From NCBI GenBank assembly GCA_965222695.1, contig OZ244967.1, positions 2,232,001-2,296,000 of the forward strand: DNA of 64,000 nt, given 5' to 3'. The notes under the pieces are model-generated. The model was not told the origin of the DNA and did no database searches. It saw only the letters and a program-made list of their open reading frames with translations. The translations under genes and the position numbers were made by a program. Of this stretch, positions 1 through 8,390 are shown piece after piece; the first letter of the stretch is position 1; each line of letters opens with the position of its first letter. This stretch comes from UBA7957 sp965222695. Its GTDB lineage: Bacteria; Pseudomonadota; Gammaproteobacteria; Granulosicoccales; Granulosicoccaceae.

Positions 1-2
1 CG

Positions 3-380
3 GATATAGTGCTGGGTTTGTATCGAACCGATAAGCCGGCGAATTCGGATATGGTTGAATTTGCCGAGGACGGCAGGGTGATCAAACTGCACATCAAGCC
101 GGCAGTTTCAGCTCTGCCCTATACCTGGGTGACAGCTGTCTGGAGGCCAAGTTTTACCCGATTTATGCACCAACGCCTGCAAGAGGAAGAAGCATTTTTT
201 CTAAAAGACAAAACGCGTCCCGAACCTTATGTCGGGACCCTTATTAATTCCGCCATTAATAAAGGGCTTTCGGTGACAAGCCTGATCATCGAAAACGGAC
301 TGATGCTCGACATAGGTACACCGGAGCAGTTGCAAAAAGCGAGGTCCGGAAAGCTGTTCGCAGCACAGACCAAGGAATAG
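3..380 (+). CDS. Sugar-phosphate nucleotidyltransferase, C-terminal part (5' end outside window)
   Basis: The reading frame is open from the first bases of the window, so this is the C-terminal part of a longer protein; the GTG at 9 is not taken as the start. The visible 125 residues look like the end of an NTP-transferase (RmlA/MurNAc-1-P uridylyltransferase type). After a 'FAEDGRV' strand there is a stretch ending 'GLMLDIGTPEQLQKA', the hallmark C-terminal 'D-x-GTPE-x-L' motif that closes the active site of nucleotide-sugar pyrophosphorylases. Such enzymes couple a sugar-1-phosphate to an NTP to make activated sugars for envelope polymers. The sugar cannot be told from this piece. It is convergent with msrP. 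Confidence 0.7.
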   Translation, partial: DIVLGLYRTDKPANSDMVEFAEDGRVIKLHIKPAVSALPYTWVTAVWRPSFTRFMHQRLQEEEAFFLKDKTRPEPYVGTLINSAINKGLSVTSLIIENGLMLDIGTPEQLQKARSGKLFAAQTKE

Positions 381-402
381 TACTCAGAGCCTGTTAAAAA
401 TC

Positions 403-1368
403 TCAGTGATATTTTTTTAAATCCATACCCGTGTAGAGGGATGCCACTTGCTCTGCATACCCATTGAACATCTTGGTATCGATCTTCGGCTTAAATAAAG
501 CGCTGATACCTCCGGTGATGATTCGGCGTTCCCTGGCCTGGCTCCACCTGGGGTGGCTGACCTTCGGATTGACATTGGAATAAAAACCGTATTCCTGCGG
601 CTGCAGTCGATTCCAGCTTGTGCGAGGCTCTCGCTTCACGAAAGTGATTTTAACGATTGACTTAATGCTTTTATAACCGTATTTCCAAGGGACAACCAGT
701 CTCAGCGGAGCACCGCACTGCCCCGGCAGGGCCATATCGTAGCAGCCGGTAGCGATCATGGTTAGCGGGTGCATGGCTTCGTCCATGCGTAATCCTTCCA
801 AGTAAGGCCAAACTATGATCGGCCTGCGTTGCCCCGGCATTCGTTCTGGATCAAAAAGCGTTTCAAATTTCACGTATTTGGCATTTGAATTCGGCTCAAA
901 CCGCTTAAGTAAATCCGCAAGACTGAACCCCTGCCAGGGAATCACCATCGACCACGCTTCGACGCAGCGCAGGCGATAAATTCTCTCCTCAATAGCATGC
1001 GGCTTCAAAATATCTTCCAGTGTATAAACACCGGGTTTTGCACACTCTCCCGCAATTTCCACGGACCAAGGATCGGTAATTAATTTATGCGCGTTACGCT
1101 TGGGATCATCCTTCTGTGTACCGAGTTCATAAAAATTATTGTAACTGGTAGCCACTTTTTCCGACGTGAGCTCCTCCATAGTGTTAAAAATCGGGTTCAC
1201 TGTTTGCTGCGGCTTGTCTTTTTCCCCGGCTGACACTTTATTGACAATACTATGGGTCAGACCTGCGGCTACAGACATCTGCAACAATTTTCTCCTGTTC
1301 CTGAATAAGGCTTGATCGGTTATTTCGGAGGACTTGATATCTTTAGGCTTAGTAAACAACAAAGTCAT
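403..1368 (-). CDS. msrP: Protein-methionine-sulfoxide reductase catalytic subunit MsrP (YedY-like)
   Basis: Periplasmic molybdopterin enzyme that reduces methionine sulfoxide in oxidised envelope proteins. A twin-arginine signal is visible near residues 22-40 (FRNRRKLLQ followed by a hydrophobic stretch), as expected for Tat export of a Moco protein. The Mo-ligating cysteine is C135 in 'YRLRCVEAW', and the family C-terminal blocks 'GYKSIKSIVKI' and 'EYGFYSNVNPKVSHP' are present. The ATG at 1368 is preferred over an upstream TTG because TTGGAG lies about 9 bases before it. Its usual partner msrQ (the heme membrane subunit) is not adjacent: the downstream neighbour is an unrelated convergent gene, so msrP is orphan here. 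Length (321 aa) is normal. Confidence 0.93.
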   Translation of the reverse strand: MTLLFTKPKDIKSSEITDQALFRNRRKLLQMSVAAGLTHSIVNKVSAGEKDKPQQTVNPIFNTMEELTSEKVATSYNNFYELGTQKDDPKRNAHKLITDPWSVEIAGECAKPGVYTLEDILKPHAIEERIYRLRCVEAWSMVIPWQGFSLADLLKRFEPNSNAKYVKFETLFDPERMPGQRRPIIVWPYLEGLRMDEAMHPLTMIATGCYDMALPGQCGAPLRLVVPWKYGYKSIKSIVKITFVKREPRTSWNRLQPQEYGFYSNVNPKVSHPRWSQARERRIITGGISALFKPKIDTKMFNGYAEQVASLYTGMDLKKYH

Positions 1369-1491
1369 ATGGTAAAACTCCAATATCCGCAGTATGATGT
1401 TTGCTAATGACTCTCGTCGGTCCCGCCAATGCAGGAGTCCGAAAACATCAAAAGCTTATAAATCCCTTCCCTTACAGGGAGTGACAATTTT

Positions 1492-2589
1492 TTGAAACTT
1501 TCTAATAGACTGAACGAGGACCAAATAAGTTCAATGCTTAAGGAATCAATGCATACAAACCTGGGTCTATCGGACCGGCCGGTTTCAGAATTTTCAGATA
1601 ATCGACAGTACAAGCTTGAGTCGGATTCCATGTCCACGGCTGATCATGCTCTTTCGCTATGTCGTTTCGGATTATCGGAACGCTCACTCGGCGATCTTGA
1701 ACAATTACCCCACAAGATACAAAACTGGTCACGCCGAATAAGATCACTGCAATCGTTTCCCTCGTACAAAGCCTTGTTTTCCGATAAAAGCCACCAAACC
1801 CTGCAAAGCCTGCAGTGGCTGGCCGGCTTTTATGAAAGACCCTTAGTTGAACCCGATAGATTCTCTCTGCTGGCTCACCCCGAGCATTGTCTGTCCGAAA
1901 CACCGGCACTTTTCCGGGCCGCCAAAAAACACGCATCCGATATTCAGCAACGGCTAAGTCAACATAGCGACTACCTGGATTTCAATGCCTTACCGACCGC
2001 AGCTGTCACACTGCAAAATTTGAGAGTTCTGACCGGACGCCAGTATTGCCTCCCGTTTTCGAGGCGCAAACGTGAGGCCAGATATAATATCGATTTCGCC
2101 CTCTATGAAGGCGAAACTCTATCGAGTCACAGAGTAAAAAGGCGCCTAAACGAGCTTTATGATCTCTATGAGGAAATGCTGAACTTCAGCGACAACACCC
2201 TGTATAAACGGCATTTGGGGCCGCAATTCAAGGGCGTGACAACGCATTGGGATGAATTGAAATCCTACGTCAAATTCAGTCAGGCACTGAGTTTTGCCTG
2301 TGGCGATGATCAGGCAGCCGTTCAACTGGTCAGAAACTGGGAAAGTCTTGGCGGAGAGTTTGAAACCGCCAGCAAAAAAGCAGCGTCTGTCCGCAAAGAT
2401 CTCGATAAACTGGCACGCCTGACCACCCTGTTTACGGGTGAACCGGACACGGATCCTACCCTGGACAGGATTTTAGGGCATGCCCGAATCGCTCGAACCG
2501 ATATAGAACAACACCTGGCAATTCTATCCATGGAAGTGACTGACAATACATTGACTCCTAAAACCATTGTGCAGATGCGCCTGGGATGA
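1492..2589 (+). CDS. DUF4011-like helical protein without helicase domain (paralogue of the next gene)
   Basis: 365 aa, soluble, predicted mostly helical; no signal peptide. I do not recognise a characterised function. It aligns over its length with the C-terminal half of the protein encoded at 2721-4721. Shared landmarks are the block near residue 240 ('LGPQFKGVTTHWDELKSYVKFSQAL' here against 'FGKLFRGMNTDWQLLESHIVFSQKL' there) and the following 'ARLTTLF'/'AQLLQV' helix. The G-x-x-T-x-W-x-x-L block resembles the central helical region of large DUF4011/AAA_11 helicase-like proteins, but no Walker or helicase motif follows. TTG is chosen as start because GGGAGTG lies about 8 bases upstream; an ATG at 1534 is the alternative. 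It is divergent from msrP. Confidence 0.6.
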   Translation: MKLSNRLNEDQISSMLKESMHTNLGLSDRPVSEFSDNRQYKLESDSMSTADHALSLCRFGLSERSLGDLEQLPHKIQNWSRRIRSLQSFPSYKALFSDKSHQTLQSLQWLAGFYERPLVEPDRFSLLAHPEHCLSETPALFRAAKKHASDIQQRLSQHSDYLDFNALPTAAVTLQNLRVLTGRQYCLPFSRRKREARYNIDFALYEGETLSSHRVKRRLNELYDLYEEMLNFSDNTLYKRHLGPQFKGVTTHWDELKSYVKFSQALSFACGDDQAAVQLVRNWESLGGEFETASKKAASVRKDLDKLARLTTLFTGEPDTDPTLDRILGHARIARTDIEQHLAILSMEVTDNTLTPKTIVQMRLG

Positions 2590-2685
2590 TTGATTGGCGG
2601 ATTTATCAACAAACATTTTAACTTTCTCACAAAATCCGCACTGGAAATAGATTTTTTCCGGTTTGTGGTCTGATTCCTGAATAAA

Positions 2686-2719
2686 CCTATTGCTGTGTAA
2701 GAAGCAATAGGATTTTTTC
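2686..2719 (+). terminator. Hairpin with T-run overlapping the next gene's ribosome binding site
   Basis: A perfect 9-bp stem (CCTATTGCT 2686-2694 and AGCAATAGG 2703-2711) with an 8-base loop is followed by ATTTTTTC, the form of an intrinsic terminator for the gene ending at 2589. The 3' arm plus the next base also form AGGA, 8 bases before the GTG at 2721, so the only visible Shine-Dalgarno of the downstream gene lies inside the hairpin. It may therefore act as a terminator, an attenuator, or a translational lock. Confidence 0.6.
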
Positions 2720-2720
2720 A

Positions 2721-4721
2721 GTGACTTCCGTGCAAACAACAACAATAAATGCGCAATCGACGTCTGCGGCTCAGCTAAGTACACCCGATACACTAGCGCC
2801 CTATCTGAACTGGACCAATTCCATTAATGCTTTGGAATTCAATTCTCCTTCGCTGGAGGAATTGACCCACGCATTGAACCGATCGTCAGCAATTCTGTTA
2901 GGGCTAAGGGGAAAAGACGTCGAACCTTCCGATCTAACCCTGGCTCCTGAGGCAGATGCCGACACTGACCCGGACGCCATACCTCTGACACAATCATTGG
3001 TCAGCAGTTGTAGCGAGATATTATTGAAACGCCACTGCGATAAGATCATCATGAGCACCGCTCTGGTGAAAAACCGGGGAGAAAAACAACTCTATCTGGC
3101 AGTGGATTTTTTACAATGGAACGATGAGAGAACGGATAGTATACAGACCTCGCCATTGATTCTTTATCCGGTCATTCTTTTCTACAATGATCACAGCTCC
3201 GACGACAGTGATAATTTTCTGCTTTACGTCGACGCGCATGCAGCCATAAAGAATAAGCCTTTGGTGGATAAAATAGGCGCATCATTGAATCTCCCGGAGG
3301 ACGAACTCGATGCGCTGGATCCACAATCTTTTTTGCTCACCATCGCCGGGATATTGCAACCCTACCCGCAATTCAAACTGGAAAAAAAAGTCGCGATCAA
3401 TATACTGACGAGCGACCGTGATCGACCAAATCCTCTATCTCTTCACCGCTTTCGACGAGCGGATGATCCCCATATTCATAAGCCTCTGGTACAAGCGCTG
3501 ATTAATGGCAAAAGTATTGACGATATCAAAACCGTATTGCAACTTATCGAACCCGGTGCCGAACTTTTTAACAGCAAACCACAAAACGGTATTTTATTCG
3601 ATAATGATTTCAAACAGAGGATGCAGGCTATATCAAGCTACGGGTTCGGAAATCTGAGTTGCCGTCATATCGCCGAGATTCCGGAAAAACTGAACCTCTG
3701 GACAGCGGCGGTAGAGAAGATAGGCAATAACTCCCTGATCGAAGAATGCGCCGAAAAAGCGGATAAAAGTACCGCCCTTTATACAGGACTCGGCAATTGC
3801 ATGGATCTGCTGGATAATGCACCTTCATCACAAGCCGATTATTATCATCCCGATCACGCTTATGCCAACAGCTTGTCCACCTTGCAACGGGCGAAATTTC
3901 AATGGCGTCTCATCAATTCCGAAATTGATGCGCTCAATTCGGTCTTCAGGCTGCACACCCTGCCGGATACACAATCTATCCGAAATCTTTGTGAAATTCT
4001 GGATGAACACAAAGGGCAAAAAAAGGAAGTTATTCATACTGGCTATTTTCGTGCCCGCAAAACGCTCTCCAGTCTGTTATGCAACAAATCAACTGTATAC
4101 ACAGAAGTTGAAGAGTTGCATCTGAAACGGTTAATTAAAATTCTCCGCTTACGCGATTTGTTTGAAAAAAATAGTGAGTACAAACTCTCTTTTGGCAAGC
4201 TGTTTCGCGGTATGAACACGGATTGGCAGCTGCTGGAATCACATATTGTATTTTCTCAAAAACTGTCAAGATTCAGCGGTTCGGAGGCATTGACCGCACA
4301 TATTCTTGAACACTGGCAAACCATAGGTTTGGCTTTAGGGGAATACGCCGAGCAAATCAATGACGCCGCCAGAGCAGTGAAACGACTTGCGCAACTACTG
4401 CAGGTAAAGGAGAACACTCATCTATTGGTCGGTGAACTGCTGAACAGAGTTGAATCCCTGAAACCCCGCCTGCAACAACTGTGTCACCGGCAGCAGCTTA
4501 TAGGCCTTAGCGATCGCCTCAGTCCGAAGATTATTCTTGACACAATTGACACAATCGAACATACCCAGCAACAGTACAACTCGTTAACAGATCAGCACGA
4601 AAAACGTCTTTTTCGCGAAAAAATAGATAATACGCTGGTATGGCTGAACGATTCCGTGTCTCGGGAAAAGATTAAGGTTCAGGATATCGAACTTCTGTTA
4701 AATAAAATGAATGACTGTTAA
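2721..4721 (+). CDS. DUF4011-like protein lacking helicase motifs
   Basis: 666 aa cytoplasmic protein. Residues about 28-230 resemble the N-terminal DUF4011 domain ('LNWTNSINALEFNS', 'ILLGLRGK', 'KRHCDKIIMSTALVKNRGEKQLYLAVDFLQW', 'SPLILYPVIL'). Residues about 300-640 form a long helical region paralogous to the preceding gene, with 'LFRGMNTDWQLLESH'. DUF4011 normally heads very large helicase-nuclease proteins, some linked to phage defence or DNA repair; here the protein stops before any helicase core. Start: GTG 2721 is the only start after the in-frame stop at 2682 that keeps the whole domain, and AGGA within the preceding hairpin sits 8 bases upstream. Function unknown; the paralogous pair probably acts together (inference). 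Confidence 0.65.
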   Translation: MTSVQTTTINAQSTSAAQLSTPDTLAPYLNWTNSINALEFNSPSLEELTHALNRSSAILLGLRGKDVEPSDLTLAPEADADTDPDAIPLTQSLVSSCSEILLKRHCDKIIMSTALVKNRGEKQLYLAVDFLQWNDERTDSIQTSPLILYPVILFYNDHSSDDSDNFLLYVDAHAAIKNKPLVDKIGASLNLPEDELDALDPQSFLLTIAGILQPYPQFKLEKKVAINILTSDRDRPNPLSLHRFRRADDPHIHKPLVQALINGKSIDDIKTVLQLIEPGAELFNSKPQNGILFDNDFKQRMQAISSYGFGNLSCRHIAEIPEKLNLWTAAVEKIGNNSLIEECAEKADKSTALYTGLGNCMDLLDNAPSSQADYYHPDHAYANSLSTLQRAKFQWRLINSEIDALNSVFRLHTLPDTQSIRNLCEILDEHKGQKKEVIHTGYFRARKTLSSLLCNKSTVYTEVEELHLKRLIKILRLRDLFEKNSEYKLSFGKLFRGMNTDWQLLESHIVFSQKLSRFSGSEALTAHILEHWQTIGLALGEYAEQINDAARAVKRLAQLLQVKENTHLLVGELLNRVESLKPRLQQLCHRQQLIGLSDRLSPKIILDTIDTIEHTQQQYNSLTDQHEKRLFREKIDNTLVWLNDSVSREKIKVQDIELLLNKMNDC

Positions 4722-4805
4722 GGAAAATATTCTTCAAACAAAAAGGCCGGGGTTGCGCAATCGGATCCATACGCCAAGCCGCCGGCCACGCTAAGAGTTT
4801 TAGCT

Positions 4806-4830
4806 CCGGTCGATTGACCGGTTATTTTTC
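4806..4830 (+). terminator. Rho-independent terminator
   Basis: A perfect 6-bp stem CCGGTC / GACCGG with a GATT loop is followed by TTATTTTT. It lies 85 bases downstream of the DUF4011-like pair and probably ends that transcript. Confidence 0.7.
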
Positions 4831-5233
4831 TAATATAGTACAGACCGTGTGATTAATTCGCGGATATACCCGCTAATCTCACTATGCCACTTATTAAATT
4901 AAATACAAGGAAATTTTTGTTTACATTTGCAGATTCGTAAAATAAGGAGTCTCCTGGTTTTCATATAATCGTAATTTTCACCACATTAATTTCGTTTTTG
5001 TCTTATTATTCAGAAACTTGAACTGCGTCATTTTTTCTTTAAATTCACGATTAATTGACAACACAAACTGTAGGTTTTTGTATTGGTTTCACAAGCGGCA
5101 CGAGTTAGTTAAGGTCCGAAATTTTATCGAGTCCGAAAACAATACAACAATCAGCAGCTTCAAATCAGATTAGCGGAAAAGCGGTACTTCTGCGTTTCGG
5201 AGAAAGCTTCTCTTGTATTGTTGACACATGTTC
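4831..5233. other. AT-rich intergenic stretch
   Basis: About 400 bases with no coding frame I can support and no RNA gene recognised. It separates the DUF4011-like pair from the 3' end of znuA. Confidence 0.6.
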
Positions 5234-6178
5234 TTATTTTCCGGACAAGCAATCCGAGATATTCAGAGCGAGGGCTTTCATTGTCTGAAAATAATGCTCG
5301 GGCCCCGCGGGAATTTCCGTTCCGAGCGGATCGAGCATTCCTATTTTGACCGAAGAACCTTCGCTGATCGTTTGAATGATTCTGTCGGAGAACTGCGGTT
5401 CACTGAAAATACAAACTGCCGCCGAGTTGAGTACCAAATCCCGGTTTACTTTTATTTGCCTGATCGTGGGGGAGGACTCGGCCTTCGTCAGTATGACTCC
5501 TGTGTGCGATAAACCATACCGGGATTCAAAGTATGCGTAGGCATCATGGAAAACAATATAGGGTTTTTCCTTCAACGCTGACAACAAGCCAGCAATAAAG
5601 CTATCGAGCTGATTCAATCGATCTCGCAGTATCCTGACATTGGACTGGAAAATATCCGCATGATCCGGATAGCGATCGCTTAAGACAATAGCTATTTGGT
5701 TCGCGATTTGTTTAACATTAACCGGATCCAGCCAAACATGGGGGTCTATGACCGGATGCAGGTGTTTACCCGAATGCGCCATATGCAAATCGACTTCTTC
5801 CCCGCTTCGACTCTTGAGTAATTTGAGTCCCTCGGTATTGATCAAGGCAATTTTTTGATTGTCCGGCACATTCTCCCGTAAAACTCCTGAAAGAAAGGTT
5901 TCAAGCCCCGGGCTGATATAAAACAGAAAATCCGCCTGTCGGATGATTTGCCGCTGAGAAGGTTTCATCCGATAGTCATGCGCGGAAGCCGCGCTGTCAA
6001 GTAATAATACAACCTCAACGCCCTCACCCACCACTGCCTGCACCAAAGAATGCAAGGGTTTGATCGAAGCGACGACCCTCGCTTCACTCAGCTGAGGATT
6101 GGCGGCGGCATAGGCAGATGGGGTAAGCGCTGAGAGAATCCACAGCAGAATCGGAGAAATCGTGGCTTTTACTTTCAT
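5234..6178 (-). CDS. znuA: Zinc ABC transporter, periplasmic zinc-binding protein ZnuA
   Basis: Captures Zn2+ in the periplasm and delivers it to ZnuB. From the ATG at 6178 the protein begins with a good Sec signal peptide (MKVKATISPILLWIL...PSAYA). The mature part has the cluster A-I features: 'VVASIKPLHSLVQAV', the 'ASAHDYRMKPSQ' metal-site histidine, a short His-rich loop ('DLHMAHSGKHLHP') before the second ligand block 'DPHVWLDP', and 'VFHDAYAYFESRYGL' with the third histidine. A TTG at 6208 would add ten residues ahead of the signal peptide and is less likely. It is divergent from zur-znuCB, with a Zur box between them. Confidence 0.95.
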   Translation of the reverse strand: MKVKATISPILLWILSALTPSAYAAANPQLSEARVVASIKPLHSLVQAVVGEGVEVVLLLDSAASAHDYRMKPSQRQIIRQADFLFYISPGLETFLSGVLRENVPDNQKIALINTEGLKLLKSRSGEEVDLHMAHSGKHLHPVIDPHVWLDPVNVKQIANQIAIVLSDRYPDHADIFQSNVRILRDRLNQLDSFIAGLLSALKEKPYIVFHDAYAYFESRYGLSHTGVILTKAESSPTIRQIKVNRDLVLNSAAVCIFSEPQFSDRIIQTISEGSSVKIGMLDPLGTEIPAGPEHYFQTMKALALNISDCLSGK

Positions 6179-6216
6179 TCGGACGATAGGTATGGGCAAA
6201 AAGATCAATTTTTGTT

Positions 6217-6228
6217 ATGTTATAACAT
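6217..6228. promoter_or_regulatory. Zur operator (Zur box)
   Basis: Perfect 12-bp palindrome ATGTTATAACAT in the znuA / zur intergenic region, embedded in a longer TTGTTATGTTATAACATAT context. It matches the core of the proteobacterial Zur box (GTTATA-N-TATAAC type). Its position, 38 bases before each of znuA and the zur GTG start, fits control of both transcripts by the adjacent zur product. Confidence 0.85.
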
Positions 6229-6266
6229 ATAAATATACGGTGAACTAGTACTTGAGGAAACATCCC

Positions 6267-6734
6267 GTGCCGCTCTGCAGCCAACATCAACTCTGTATCA
6301 ACAAAGCGCTTGAACTGGGCGAAAAAATTTGTGCGGAAAACGGTCGGCGATTTACAAAAATCCGTCGTGAAGTATTGGGGTTGATCTGGCAGAGTCATAA
6401 ACCTGCCAAGGCTTACGATATCATGAATCAGTTGGACGAGAACATTGCCTCCCTTAAACCGCCCACTGTCTATCGCGCTCTTGATTTTTTGCGGGAAAAC
6501 GGTCTGGTGCACAAAATCAACAGTCTCAACGCCTTTGTCGGATGTTCCCATCCCGCCATGAAGCATCAGTGTTACTTTCTGATTTGCAGCGAATGCGGCG
6601 ACATCGCCGAATGCTGCGCCCAGGAACTCACCAATGTCATCGAGAAAACGGCAGACAAAAATCACTTCAAGCCGGAGCAGGCGTCGCTGGAGATTCAGGG
6701 CATCTGCGAAAACTGTGGAAACATGGCGCGATAA
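6267..6734 (+). CDS. zur: Zinc uptake regulator Zur (Fur family)
   Basis: Zn-responsive repressor of zinc uptake genes. The winged helix spans about residues 25-85 ('RFTKIRREVLGLIWQSHKPAKAYDIM', 'KPPTVYRALDFLRENGLVHKI'). The dimerisation domain has the structural zinc pairs 'CSECGD' and 'CENCG' and the regulatory-site block 'FVGCSHPAMKHQ'. The GTG at 6267 is chosen because GAGGA lies 8 bases upstream and the protein then starts MPLCSQHQ like other Zur proteins; a TTG at 6252 has no such site. Its stop overlaps the znuC start (TAATG), so zur-znuC-znuB form an operon, presumably autoregulated through the Zur box. Confidence 0.93.
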   Translation: MPLCSQHQLCINKALELGEKICAENGRRFTKIRREVLGLIWQSHKPAKAYDIMNQLDENIASLKPPTVYRALDFLRENGLVHKINSLNAFVGCSHPAMKHQCYFLICSECGDIAECCAQELTNVIEKTADKNHFKPEQASLEIQGICENCGNMAR

Positions 6735-7510
6735 TGGGCGATTTAGTAAAAGCGGAAAACCTCCACGTCAGTCGTCACGACAAAACAATATTACAAGACG
6801 TCTCCCTGACTATTGGTGAAAAGGATTTTATAACCCTGATCGGCCCCAATGGTGCCGGAAAGTCCATGCTGATCAAATGCCTGCTCGGCTTTTATAAACC
6901 GGAGAAAGGGAGGATCACTAAGAAAAAGGGTCTGCGAACCTCTTACGTACCGCAACACATCAATACCAATAAAACCATACCCATCAGTGTTAGGCGTTTT
7001 TTAACCTTGCGTAATCGCATCAGTCGCACGGCGCTTAACAGAATCACCCGGGAAACCGATATTCAGCCCTACCTTGACAAGCCCCTGGAAGTATTGTCCG
7101 GCGGAGAAATGCAACGGGTACTGCTGGCACGCGCGCTGGCCAAATCCCCCGAACTATTAGTTTTGGATGAACCCGCTCAAAACCTGGACGTCTCAGGCCA
7201 GCTGGCTTTCTATCAATTAATCGATGAACTCTATACAAGCTATAAATTAAGCGTATTGATGGTCTCACACGATCTGCATATGGTCATGGCTTCCACGCAA
7301 CAGGTCATTTGCCTATTTCATCATGTTTGCTGTACCGGCACACCGCAAGCCGTCGCAAGAGACCCCGAATTCATTTCCCTTTTCGGTAGTGATATGGCGA
7401 AAATGATGGCAATGTACCGCCACAGCCATGATCATACGCACGTGCATGATTCCGCCACACCTACCCGAATCGAGCAAGATGATCTCGATCCTTCGAAGAT
7501 GAGATCCTGA
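6734..7510 (+). CDS. znuC: Zinc ABC transporter ATP-binding protein ZnuC
   Basis: ATPase that powers zinc import through ZnuB. The motifs appear in order: Walker A 'GPNGAGKSMLIK' near residue 38, signature 'LSGGEMQRVLLARAL', Walker B 'LLVLDEPAQNLD', and the switch histidine in 'VSHDLHMVMA'. The C-terminus carries a short His-rich tail ('HSHDHTHVHD'), common in ZnuC and likely metal binding. The ATG at 6734 overlaps the zur stop codon by one base; an open frame extends upstream inside zur but is not coding. 258 aa, normal length. Confidence 0.95.
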   Translation: MGDLVKAENLHVSRHDKTILQDVSLTIGEKDFITLIGPNGAGKSMLIKCLLGFYKPEKGRITKKKGLRTSYVPQHINTNKTIPISVRRFLTLRNRISRTALNRITRETDIQPYLDKPLEVLSGGEMQRVLLARALAKSPELLVLDEPAQNLDVSGQLAFYQLIDELYTSYKLSVLMVSHDLHMVMASTQQVICLFHHVCCTGTPQAVARDPEFISLFGSDMAKMMAMYRHSHDHTHVHDSATPTRIEQDDLDPSKMRS

Positions 7511-7511
7511 T

Positions 7512-8348
7512 ATGCTGGATGCCTTTATTCTCAGAGCCTTGGCTGCCGGAATTCTGGTGGCGTGGGTTGCGGCAGCGCTTGGATGTTTTGTTGTCTGGCG
7601 CAGGATGGCCTACTTTGGCGATTCTTTAGCGCACAGTGCTCTTTTGGGTATTGCCCTGGGCCTGTTGAGTGGACTGGGACTCAATATTGGCATACTGATT
7701 GTCTGCGCACTGTTTGCACTCGTTCTGATCTGGATGCAACACAAAAAAATACTCGCCACGGACACTTTGCTCGGCATTTTGGCACACGCATCCCTCTCTA
7801 TCGGGATGGTGGTAATCAGTTTTCTCGATTATCCGGGTTTTTCTCTGCACAGTTATTTGTTTGGCGATATTCTGACGGTATTGCCGTCTGACCTGTACTG
7901 GATTTTCGGAGGGGGACTTTTAGTGACCCTATTGCTGGTACTTAACTGGTCCTCCCTGACACTTATGACCATCAGCGAAGATCTGGCAAAAGCGGAAGGC
8001 GTCAATACATTTGTGGCCAATCTGGTATTGATGAGCCTGATGACGGTCGTTGTCTCTGTCTCGATCAGGGTTGTCGGAATTCTGCTCGTAACATCAATGT
8101 TGATCATACCTGCCGCAACCGCGAGGCAATGGGCAGAATCTCCGGAAGGCATGGCGATTATAGCTGCCGGAGTGGGCACGGCATCCGTAATTTTCGGTCT
8201 CGCAGCGTCCCTGTTTTTTGATACGCCCTCGGGACCGTCAATTGTAACTGCCGCTGCGATACTTTTTGCTGTCCTGTTCAGTACCGCATTGATCTTGCAA
8301 AAAATGAAACAAACGAAAAGATCTTCGTCGATTGCACGTCCGCACTGA
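7512..8348 (+). CDS. znuB: Zinc ABC transporter membrane subunit ZnuB
   Basis: Integral membrane permease of the ABC-3 family, 278 aa with eight or so hydrophobic segments. Family blocks are visible: 'GCFVVWRRMAYFGDSLAHSALLGIALG' near the N-terminus and 'VVGILLVTSMLIIPAATARQWA' near residues 188-210. The ATG begins one base after the znuC stop, so it is the last gene of the zur-znuCB operon. It is convergent with the dioxygenase gene. Confidence 0.95.
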   Translation: MLDAFILRALAAGILVAWVAAALGCFVVWRRMAYFGDSLAHSALLGIALGLLSGLGLNIGILIVCALFALVLIWMQHKKILATDTLLGILAHASLSIGMVVISFLDYPGFSLHSYLFGDILTVLPSDLYWIFGGGLLVTLLLVLNWSSLTLMTISEDLAKAEGVNTFVANLVLMSLMTVVVSVSIRVVGILLVTSMLIIPAATARQWAESPEGMAIIAAGVGTASVIFGLAASLFFDTPSGPSIVTAAAILFAVLFSTALILQKMKQTKRSSSIARPH

Positions 8349-8366
8349 GATTGTATTTTGAATATT

Positions 8367-8390
8367 GCCGGAGGCCATGCTTACTCCGGC
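8367..8390. terminator. Possible bidirectional hairpin between convergent genes
   Basis: 7-bp stem GCCGGAG / CTCCGGC with a 10-base loop, overlapping the stop of the minus-strand dioxygenase and 18 bases after znuB. There is no good T-run on either side, so its role as a terminator is uncertain. Confidence 0.35.

Noticed and set aside
6542..6733. Upstream extension of the znuC frame
   Set aside because: It lies inside zur and reads as shadow; the znuC start overlaps the zur stop codon.
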